Positions 1-7,031 of a stretch of DNA of 10,574 bases are shown here, one piece after another. The stretch is from NCBI GenBank assembly GCA_044870185.1, contig JBIOYL010000297.1, positions 1-10,574 of the forward strand, in the 5' to 3' direction. The stretch's first letter is position 1. Each line of letters begins with the position of its first letter. The notes under the pieces are model-generated. The model worked only from the letters and a program-made list of their open reading frames with translations, ran no database searches and was not told the DNA's origin. The DNA comes from JBIOYL01 sp044870185 (GTDB taxonomy: Bacteria; Actinomycetota; CALGFH01). A program made the position numbers and the translations under genes.

Positions 1-1596
1 CCGCCGCTGCCGCGCGCGCTGAGCACCACCGGCAGGTACTGGCTGGCCGCCTGGCTGGCGGCCTTCGCCATCGTGATCGTCGCCGCCAACGTCCCCGACC
101 TGCGCCTGAACATCGAGATCGGCGACACCGCGGTCACCCGCTGGGTGGCCAACCTGCGCACCGGCGGGCTGACCAGCGTCATGCTGTGGCTGGCCTACCT
201 CTGCTCGCGCTGGGCGTGGCTGTCGCTGAACTGGGCCATCGTCGTCGTCCTGCTCGTGTTCCGGCGCTTCCGCCACCTGCTCGTGTTCCTGGGCGCCCAG
301 CTCGTGGTCAGCGCCATGGTGGCCGCGACAAGCGCCGTGTTCATGCGTCCCCGGCCGCTCAACGTCGAGATCCTCGGCCCATGGGAGGGCTACGCGGCGC
401 CGTCCCGGCAGGTCGCCGCCCTGGCCGCCACGCTGATCGGCGCCCTGTACACGCTCGTGCCGCACGGGCGCTGGCGGCAGCTCGGCAAGTGGCTGGCCAC
501 CGTCGTGCTGGTCGCGGTCTCGGTCGCGCGCATCTACCTGGGCGTCGACCACCTGACCGACGTGCTGCTCGGCGTGATCATCGGCGTGGCCGTGCCGCTC
601 GTCGCCTTCCGGCTGTTCGCGCCCAACGACATCTTCCCGGTCACCTACCGGCGCGGGCGGGGCGCCCACCTCGACGTCGGCGGCGCCCGCGGCGTCGCCA
701 TCCGCCACGCGCTGGAGGACCAGCTCGGCCTGATCGTGCTGGACGTCAAGCCGTTCGGCCTGTCGGGCTCGGCCGGCTCCACGCCGCTGCGCATCTGCGT
801 CAAGGGCGACCCCAACACCTTCCTGTTCGGCAAGCTGTACGCGGCCACGCACCTGCGCTCGGACCGCTGGTACAAGCTCGGCCGGACGCTGTTCTACGGC
901 CGCCTGGAGGACGAAAAGCCGTTCAACACGGTGCGCCGGCTGGTCCAGCAGGAGGACTACGCGCTTCGCCTGATGCGTGACCACGGGCTGCCCACCCCCA
1001 CCCCCTACGGCATCGTCGAGCTCACCCCCGAACGCGAGTACCTGCTGGTCAGCGAGTTCTACGACGATGCGGTCGAGATCGGCGAGGTCGACATCGACCA
1101 GGAGGTGATCGACGACGGGCTGGGCATCATCCGGCGGCTGTGGGACGCGGGGCTGGCCCACCGCGACATCAAGCCGGCCAACCTGCTGGTGCACGACGGG
1201 CGGCTCAAGCTGATCGACGTGTTCTTCGCCGAGGTGCGGCCGACGCCGTGGCGGCAGGCCGTGGACCTGGCCAACATGCTGCTGTGCCTGGCCCTGCGCT
1301 GCGATCCCAAGCTGGTGTACGAGCGGGCGCTGCGGGAGTTCTCGGTGAGCGAGATCGCGGAGGCGTTCGCGGCCACGCGCGGGCTGGCGATGCCGTCGCA
1401 GCTGCGCCGGCTGATGCGGGCGCAGGGGCGGGACCTGCACGCCGAGTTCCTGCGGCTGCTGCCCGAGCGGCCCCCACCGATCTCCATCCAGCGCTGGACC
1501 GTGCGCCGCGTCGGGCTGTGGGTCGCGATGCTGGTCGGCGGCCTGATCACCGCGCTGCTGCTGTTCAACATCCTGCCGCAGGCGGGCCTGCGCTGA
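1..1596 (+). CDS. PAP2-like membrane domain fused to a protein-kinase-like domain (5' end outside window)
   Basis: The reading frame is open from base 1, and a membrane helix is already under way before the GTG at base 73, so the true start lies upstream and the protein is longer than the 507 residues counted from that codon. Numbering from base 73, residues about 30-180 form a multi-helix PAP2-like domain with an RIYLGVDHLTD segment (153-163). The usual PAP2 signatures are poor: no Lys seven residues before R93-P94, PSRQ in place of PSGH (110-113), and Asp159 where the nucleophilic His normally aligns, with His160 next to it. Residues about 220-460 are kinase-like (RIO/WaaP-like): possible ATP lysine K254, E294, catalytic loop H363-R-D365-IKPA-N370, metal Asp382 in DVF instead of DFG. 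A last helix (about 481-500) anchors the C terminus. The domains predict a membrane-tethered cytoplasmic kinase-like module; its substrate is unknown. Its stop overlaps the next start, so the two genes are probably cotranslated. Confidence 0.85.
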   Translation, partial: PPLPRALSTTGRYWLAAWLAAFAIVIVAANVPDLRLNIEIGDTAVTRWVANLRTGGLTSVMLWLAYLCSRWAWLSLNWAIVVVLLVFRRFRHLLVFLGAQLVVSAMVAATSAVFMRPRPLNVEILGPWEGYAAPSRQVAALAATLIGALYTLVPHGRWRQLGKWLATVVLVAVSVARIYLGVDHLTDVLLGVIIGVAVPLVAFRLFAPNDIFPVTYRRGRGAHLDVGGARGVAIRHALEDQLGLIVLDVKPFGLSGSAGSTPLRICVKGDPNTFLFGKLYAATHLRSDRWYKLGRTLFYGRLEDEKPFNTVRRLVQQEDYALRLMRDHGLPTPTPYGIVELTPEREYLLVSEFYDDAVEIGEVDIDQEVIDDGLGIIRRLWDAGLAHRDIKPANLLVHDGRLKLIDVFFAEVRPTPWRQAVDLANMLLCLALRCDPKLVYERALREFSVSEIAEAFAATRGLAMPSQLRRLMRAQGRDLHAEFLRLLPERPPPISIQRWTVRRVGLWVAMLVGGLITALLLFNILPQAGLR

Positions 1597-2165
1597 TGCG
1601 GCGGGTCGCGCTCGCCCTGGCCGTGGCCGCCGTCCTGGCAGGCTGCTCGCCAGCACGCTTCCAGCAGGCGCGCGCCCCGAACTGCGAGGACCAGGGCCGG
1701 CCGGGCAGCAGCGCGGTGCTGCTCATGGCCCAGGCGGTGCCCACCGCCACGCTGCTGCCCTGCATCGAGCTGCTGCCGGCCGGCTGGGGCTGGACGAACC
1801 TGCAGATCGCGGACGGGCGGGCGCAGTTCTGGCTCACCTCCGACCGGACCGGCGCGCGGGCGGTCGAGGTCGACCTGACCCCCGCCTGCGACGTCTCGGG
1901 CGCCTCGCGGGTGTCGTCCGACGAGCCCGGCACGCACCGGTTCGAGCGGGTGCGCAGCGTGGCCTCCGGATACGTGGGCACGCGCTACTACCTGTTCGAC
2001 GGCGGTTGCGTCACCTACCGCTTCGACCTGCAGGGCACGACCTTCGCCGAGCCGGTGACCCAGGCGACACGCGCCGTGAGCTTCGTGTCCCGCGCCACCA
2101 TCGACGCCGACCTGCGCAAGCAGAGCAGGGGCCACCTCCACCTGAACCCGCCCACGACCACCTGA
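1596..2165 (+). CDS. small secreted lipoprotein, function unknown
   Basis: This 189-residue protein starts at an ATG sharing one base with the TGA of the preceding fusion gene (TGATG), a typical translational-coupling arrangement. The N terminus is a lipoprotein signal: two Arg, a hydrophobic Ala/Leu/Val stretch and a lipobox LAGC with the acylated cysteine at residue 17. The mature part has four further cysteines (in NCED, PCIE, ACDV and GCVT contexts), enough for two disulfides, and an aromatic/beta-rich pattern (WGWTNLQI, QFWLTSD, RYYLFDGGCVTYRF) suggesting a small beta domain on the outer face of the membrane. I do not recognise a named family. Because it is coupled to the PAP2/kinase gene and followed by a second such gene, I infer that it is the extracytoplasmic partner of that membrane system. 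The start and signal are well supported; the role is inference. Confidence 0.85.
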   Translation: MRRVALALAVAAVLAGCSPARFQQARAPNCEDQGRPGSSAVLLMAQAVPTATLLPCIELLPAGWGWTNLQIADGRAQFWLTSDRTGARAVEVDLTPACDVSGASRVSSDEPGTHRFERVRSVASGYVGTRYYLFDGGCVTYRFDLQGTTFAEPVTQATRAVSFVSRATIDADLRKQSRGHLHLNPPTTT

Positions 2166-2227
2166 GCCCGCCGCGACGACGCACTGACCCGCGTGAGCAT
2201 GCGACGACCGGGCTTCGACCAACGAAT

Positions 2228-2240
2228 GGAGGCAGGCGTG
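2228..2240 (+). promoter_or_regulatory. Shine-Dalgarno site choosing the GTG start of the second PAP2/kinase gene
   Basis: GGAGG at 2228-2232 lies five bases before the GTG at 2238. The upstream in-frame candidates (GTG 2193, ATG 2199, ATG 2226) have no comparable purine-rich site, and the residues they would add are not conserved-looking. Confidence 0.7.
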
Positions 2241-3743
2241 GCCACGCCGGAAGCGGAAACCCAGGTCGCGGCGCCACGGCCCGCCTGGATCGACCTGCGC
2301 CGCTACCCCCGGCACCCCGGCGACCTGGTCCGGGTGGCGGTCGCCGTCCTGGTCGTCGTGCTGGCCTACCTGTCGGTGCGCCGGGACCGGGTGGGCCTGT
2401 TCGAGACCGACGTGTTCCGCCTGGTCAACGACCTGCCCGGCTTCTTCTACCCGCCGCTTTGGGTGGTCATGCAGGCCGGCAACGTGCTCGCCGTCGCCGT
2501 GCTGGCCGGCCTGGCCGCCTCGGGCCGGCGCTACCGGCTCGCCGTGAGCCTCGCGCTGGCCGGCGGGCTCGCCTACCTGGCCGCCCTGCTGGTCAAGCAG
2601 AACGTCCACCGGGGCCGGCCGGCGGACCTGCTGCCCGGCGTCCGCGGGCACGGGCCGGCGGCCCACGGGCTCGGCTTCGTCTCCGGGCATGCCGCGGTGG
2701 CGGCCGCCCTGGCCGCGGTCGCCATCCCGTACCTGCCGCGCTGGGGGCGGCGCGTCACCTGGACCGTCGTCGTGCTGGTGTGCCTGTCGCGCGTGTACGT
2801 CGGCGCCCACCTGCCCTGGGACGTCGTCGCCGGCGCCGCCATCGGCTGGGGCATCGCGGCGGTCGTCCACCTGCTGCTCGGGGCGCCCAGCGGCCGGCCG
2901 TCGGTTAGCCGGGTGCGCCGGGCGCTCGTCTCCTTCGGACTCGGCCCGGCCGAGGTGGTGCCGCTCAGCGTCGACGCGCGCCGCTCGGCCTGCTTCAAGG
3001 TGCGCACCGCCGGGGGCGCCGAGCTGTTCGTCAAGGTGATCCCCCAGGAGCGCCGCGACGCCGACCTGCTCTACCGGGGCTGGCAGGTGCTCGCCCGGCG
3101 GAGCCTGAAGCGCCCGGCCCGCTACGGCTCGCCCCACCAGCAGGTGGAGCACGAGGCCTACATGTCGCTGCTGGCCGCCGAGACCGGCGTGCGCACGCCG
3201 CGCGTGCTGCTGGCCAGGGCGTTCGGTACCGGCTCCGGCTGCCTGGTGCACGAGTGGGTCGGTGGCCAGAGCCTGACCGAGCGCGGCGACGCGCGGCTGG
3301 ACGACGCGACGCTGGCCGGGATCTGGCAGCAGACCGCCACGCTGCGGGCCGCCCGCATCGCCCACGGCGACCTCGAGCCGGCCAGCATCGTCGTCGACGA
3401 GCGCGGTGACCCCTGGCTGGTCGACTTCGACCGGTCGCAGGCTGGCGTCGAGGAGGACCTGCTGACCCGCGACGCGGCCGAGCTGCTGGTCACCCTGGCC
3501 GGGGTCGCCGGCCCGGCCAGGGCCGCCCAGGCGGCGGTCGAGGCCCTCGGCCGCGATGCCGTCGAGGCGGCCGCGGCCGGCATCGACGGCGGCGACCTGC
3601 CGCGCGCCGTCCGCCGCGGGCTGCGCGCCGAGGACGGGCGCAAGACGGCGCTGCTCGCCGCCGTGCAGCAGGCCGCCGTGCGGCGGCCGGACGCCGACCG
3701 GGATGGCCCGGTGCGCGAGGAACCACAGGCACGCCCGAGCTGA
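2238..3743 (+). CDS. PAP2 phosphatase fused to a degenerate kinase-like domain
   Basis: This 501-residue protein is a paralogue in architecture of the first gene in the window. Residues about 30-215 form a six-helix PAP2 (type 2 phosphatidic acid phosphatase) domain with all three signatures intact: K120-x6-R127-P128, S149-G-H151, and S184-R185-x5-H191-x3-D195. In this family these residues bind the phosphate and form the phospho-histidine, normally on the outer face of the membrane, acting on lipid phosphates such as phosphatidic acid or undecaprenyl diphosphate. Residues about 235-430 resemble the kinase-like region found in long actinobacterial membrane proteins of the lysylphosphatidylglycerol-synthase/UPF0104 type: K266, EHE (304-306), then H376-G-D378-LEPA-S383 and D396-F-D. 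The catalytic-loop Lys and Asn are replaced by Glu and Ser, so kinase activity is doubtful although both Asp remain. The GTG at 2238 was chosen for its GGAGG site. The gene probably belongs with the two genes upstream, 72 bases away. Confidence 0.87.
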   Translation: MATPEAETQVAAPRPAWIDLRRYPRHPGDLVRVAVAVLVVVLAYLSVRRDRVGLFETDVFRLVNDLPGFFYPPLWVVMQAGNVLAVAVLAGLAASGRRYRLAVSLALAGGLAYLAALLVKQNVHRGRPADLLPGVRGHGPAAHGLGFVSGHAAVAAALAAVAIPYLPRWGRRVTWTVVVLVCLSRVYVGAHLPWDVVAGAAIGWGIAAVVHLLLGAPSGRPSVSRVRRALVSFGLGPAEVVPLSVDARRSACFKVRTAGGAELFVKVIPQERRDADLLYRGWQVLARRSLKRPARYGSPHQQVEHEAYMSLLAAETGVRTPRVLLARAFGTGSGCLVHEWVGGQSLTERGDARLDDATLAGIWQQTATLRAARIAHGDLEPASIVVDERGDPWLVDFDRSQAGVEEDLLTRDAAELLVTLAGVAGPARAAQAAVEALGRDAVEAAAAGIDGGDLPRAVRRGLRAEDGRKTALLAAVQQAAVRRPDADRDGPVREEPQARPS

Positions 3744-4002
3744 CCCGCCCGGCGACCACGGCCTCCGCCGGCGACGGTTCGAGCCGCCCGCGCCGTCGGC
3801 CAGGCCGCCGCCAGTTGCGACCTTGTATCAGACCCGCCCGTGATCACTCCGTAACATGGGCCGTAGCGGTTTCGCGACCGGCGCCGGCGACGATCGCCCG
3901 TCGGCACGAACCGACGATCGCCCGTCGTCACGAGGATCCGCAGCGATTGCTCGCAGGCATGCCGGCATTCGGCCGGTCCGGCGAGCCGACCCGGGGGGCC
4001 CG
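3744..4002. other. intergenic control region upstream of the SpoIIE-type phosphatase gene
   Basis: This is a 259-base stretch without a convincing gene. An ATG at 3856 is in frame with the start at 4003, but the peptide between them is low-complexity and reads like non-coding DNA. The region is less GC-rich in parts (TTGCGACCTTGTATCAG around 3815-3831; a TGATCA palindrome at 3841-3846; GTAACAT near 3851-3857, a possible -10-like element), as expected of a promoter. It also carries the duplicated motif listed separately. I see no clear intrinsic terminator for the preceding gene. Confidence 0.6.
3888..3933 (+). repeat. duplicated 16-base dyad motif, possible operator
   Basis: CGACGATCGCCCGTCG occurs exactly at 3888-3903 and again at 3912-3927, a 24-base period. 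The similarity continues into a following CACGA (GCACGA, then TCACGA). Each copy is an imperfect dyad with arms CGACG/CGTCG and a six-base centre. Two copies about two helical turns apart, 76 bases before the start at 4003, suit a pair of binding sites for a dimeric regulator. The regulator is unknown. Confidence 0.6.
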
Positions 4003-6956
4003 ATGAGCAGGCAGCTCGTGTTCGCGCCAGGGCTGCGCAAGGGCAGTGGCAGGCCCTTGCGGTCCCGACCCGGCTACGTGCGGGCCGCCCACGCCGGCTT
4101 CCTCGTCTTCTTCGCCGTGTACCTGGCGGTGTCGGTTGCATGGCTCCTGCTCGGCCTGCTGCCCGTGGTCGCGCCCAGGTCCCGTCCGTCCACCACACCC
4201 TGCACGCGTGGGGCGCAAGCCACGACGCCTACCTGGTCGTGGCCCGGGACGGCCTCGAGCAGCAGGCCACGCCCGGCTCCCGCCGCTTGCCCGCCCGCGA
4301 GGTCGCCTTCTGGGCCGGCGAGCCGGCCGCCGTGCACGTCTACAACCTGAACGGCAAGGTCCCGCCCAGCCTGGCCGTCTCCAGGGACGCGACGGCACCA
4401 CCGGTCGTGGTCGCAGCCCCGCCGGTGCCCGAGTCAGGGGCCTTCGTGTACCGCTTCACCGCACCCGCACCGGGCAGGTACGCCTTCCGGGACAACCTGG
4501 CACGGACGGGCCACCGCATCACGGTCGTCGCGGCCGATCCGCACGCCGTCCCGTCCCTGGTGCGCCGCTACCCGTTCCTGGCCCAGCTGGCCCGGGGCGC
4601 CGCCATCGACTCGCACGTCGGCTGGCCGGTCGCCCGCACCGCCCTGCTGTACCTGTTCAGCGCGCTCAACCTCGTGCTCGGCGTGCTGCTCATGGTGCTG
4701 CGGCCGCACGACCGGGCGGCGAGACTGCTGGCGCTCGGCATGGTCGGCTCGGCGGCCGTGTTCAACCTCCCGGCCCACAGCCTGCTCGAGGAGGTCCCCG
4801 GTCCGGCCATCTGGCTGCACGACAAGCTGCACCTGGCCGCCGGCCTGGCCTACATGTACGCGCTGCTGGTGTTCCCGGACGGCCGGCTCGTGCCGAGCTG
4901 GCCGGGCCGGCGCCGGTCCCGGTGGGCGCTGCAGGCGCTGTACGTGGCCGCGTTCACGCTCGTCGGCCTGATCGTCTACCGCAGCAAGCTGCACGGCAGC
5001 CCGACCGGCTTTGTCGTGTTCTTCGGGCTGCTGATCCCGGCCGCCGGGATCACCTCGCAGGCGTTCCGCTACCGCCAGGCGGCCACTCCCTCCCAGCGCG
5101 AGCAGTCGCGCCTGCTGCTGTGGGCGCTCGGGCTCGCGCTCGCCGTGGGCCTGGTCCTGGGAGCGACGGGCGTGGTGATCAATGGCCTGCACGTGGGCCT
5201 GTCCGGCCAGACGATCGTGCGGCTGCAGGGCGTCGCGTTCCTGGTCTTCCCATTGCTGTTCGCGCTCATCCCGCTGACGCTGTTCGTGGTCCTGGTCCGC
5301 TACCGCCTGTGGGACGTCGACCGGCTGATCAACCGCACGCTGGTCTACGGCGTGCTCACGGTCACCCTGGGCGCCGCCTACGTCGGCGCCGTGGTGCTCC
5401 TGCAGCAGTTGTTCCACCGGCTGACCGGCGGCTCCAGCCTCGCCGTGGCCCTGTCCACCCTGGCCGCCGCGGCGCTGTTCCAGCCCGCCCGCGACCGGGT
5501 CCAGACCTTCATCGACCGCCGCTTCTACCGCCGCAAGTACGACGCCGCCAGGGCGCTGGACGCCTTCAGCGCCCGCTTGCGGGAGCAGATCGACCTGGAC
5601 CACATGAGCAGGGAGCTGCTGGCCGTGGTGCGGGAGACCATGCAGCCGGCATGCGCCTGGCTGTGGCTGCGCGACATGGACGACGGCGAGGCGCCCGCGG
5701 CCCCGCCGTCACGGGATGGGGCTCCGCCGTCACGGGATGGGGCCCCGCCCTCGGTCGAGCTTCCGCCCGGCGACCCGGTCGTCGCCTGGTTCGAGCGTCC
5801 GAGGCCCGCGGTCACGCTCGACGAGCTGCCGCTCGCCTCACCGGGCGCGCAGGCGCTGCGCACAGCCGGCGTGCACCTGCTGGTGCCGCTGATCGGCCAG
5901 GGCCGGCTGGTAGGGCTGCTCAACCTGGGACCGCGGCGCAGCGGGCGCGAGTACTCGGCCGACGACCGCGACCTGCTGGATCGGCTCGCCGGCCAGGCCG
6001 CCCCCGCCCTCCGCCTGGCCCAGCTCGTGCGCCGCCAGGAGGCGCTGGTGCGCCGGCAGGAGGCGGAGGTGCGCGACCGCGAGCGCATCGACCAGGAGCT
6101 GCGCCTGGCGCGGCTCATCCAGCAGCAGTTCCTGCCCCGGGCGCTGCCCAGCCTGCCCGGCTGGCAGGTCAGCGCCCACTACCAGCCGGCCCGGGCGGTC
6201 GGCGGCGACTTCTACGACTTCATCCAGCTCGCCGACGGCCAGGTCGGCGTGGTGGTCGGTGATGTCTCGGACAAGGGGGTGCCGGCCGCGCTGATCATGG
6301 CGACCACGCACAGCATCCTCCGGGGGGAGGCGCCGCGGCTCGACTCGCCCGGCAAGGTGCTGGAGCGGGCCAACGACCTGCTGCTGGACGAGATGCCCGA
6401 GCACATGTTCGTCACCTGCCTGTACGCCGTGCTCGACCCGGCCTCCGGCGTCCTGCGCTACGCCAACGCCGGCCACGACGTGCCCTACGTGCGCACCGCG
6501 GAGGGCGTGACCGAGCTGCGCGCGACCGGCATGCCGCTCGGGCTGCTGCCGCACATGGCCTACGAGGACAAGCAGGCGGTGCTGGCTCCCGGCGACCGGC
6601 TCCTGCTGCACAGCGACGGGCTGGTCGAGGCACACGACCCCGAGCGCCGCATGTTCGAGTTCCCCCGGCTCGCGCACCTGGTCGGCGAGTGCCCTCCGCA
6701 GCGCGGGCTGATCGAGGTGCTGCTGGCGGAGCTGTGCCGGTTCACCGGAGCCGGCTGGGAGCAGGAGGACGACATCACCCTGGTGACGCTGGAGCGGACG
6801 GGCGACCAGCCCAGCCACCGGCGCACAGATGGCGCCCAGGCGGACGACCGGCGGGCGTCGGCTCCGGCGGGCGCCGCCCAGGCGGCCGCCGACCGGGCGG
6901 CCGCCGACGGGTCGGTGGAGCCGGTCGCTGCTTCGTCGGTGCCGACGCGCCGCTGA
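4003..6956 (+). CDS. membrane receptor with GAF-like and PP2C/SpoIIE phosphatase domains; apparent frameshift near its N terminus
   Basis: ATG 4003 follows a G-rich site (3993-3998) and encodes about 58 residues with a clear helix (FLVFFAVYLAVSVAWLLLGL). Near the CCC at 4174-4176 the coding signal moves to the -1 frame and continues to the stop at 6956. Restoring one C gives a protein of about 984 residues. Order: N-terminal anchor; extracytoplasmic domain (about 4180-4610); multi-helix membrane domain (about 4630-5500) ending in the LWDVDRLINRTLVYG and FIDRRFYRRKYDAAR segments found in actinobacterial membrane sensors; GAF-like domain (about 5765-6010); coiled coil (about 6015-6120); PP2C/SpoIIE domain. 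The phosphatase signatures are complete: GGDFYDF (6201-6221), GDVSDKG (6258-6278), NAGH (6465-6476), DG (6615-6620), DDI (6768-6776), so the metal-binding Asp residues are present. RsbU/RsbP-like enzymes dephosphorylate anti-anti-sigma factors; no such partner lies nearby. If the deletion is real, only a protein from the weakly supported ATG 4140, without the anchor, would be made. Confidence 0.8.
5703..5750 (+). repeat. 21-base in-frame tandem repeat in an interdomain linker
   Basis: A 21-base unit starting at 5703 recurs at 5724 with a partial third copy from 5745. It encodes PPSRDGA twice and then PPS, within the linker between the membrane module and the GAF-like part of the phosphatase receptor. 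Being a multiple of three, it can change copy number without breaking the frame. Confidence 0.75.
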
Positions 6957-7031
6957 CGGCGGCACCGCCCCGGCGGCACCGCCCCGGCGGCACCGATCCT
7001 GTGGACCAACTGGCGGCACCGCCCCCGGCGG
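6957..7031. repeat. GC-rich 14-base repeats in a convergent spacer, possible terminator
   Basis: GGCGGCACCGCCCC is present at 6958-6971 and 6972-6985, partly at 6986-6995, and again at about 7012-7025. The unit contains GGCGG-CA-CCGCC, and adjacent units give CCGCC-CC-GGCGG, so several small hairpins can form in either transcript. It fills the 75 bases between the convergent receptor and efflux-pump genes. There is no U tract, so a terminator role is only a suggestion. Confidence 0.5.

Noticed and set aside
2193..2237. Earlier starts (GTG 2193, ATG 2199, ATG 2226) for the second PAP2/kinase gene
   Set aside because: None has a ribosome binding site. GGAGG is ideally spaced for GTG 2238.
1059..3365. 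A 768-codon open frame on the minus strand antisense to the two PAP2/kinase genes
   Set aside because: It crosses three well-supported plus-strand genes, its product is Gly/Arg/His/Gln-rich with no domain, and long antisense frames are expected at this GC content.
4168..4182. Programmed -1 ribosomal frameshifting in the receptor gene
   Set aside because: There is no X-XXY-YYZ slippery heptamer at the crossover and no clear downstream structure, so a missing base is the simpler explanation.
4046..6262. A 738-codon plus-strand frame overlapping the receptor gene
   Set aside because: The translation is Arg/Gly/Pro/Ala-rich noise. The overlapping frame encodes clear membrane, GAF-like and SpoIIE motifs.
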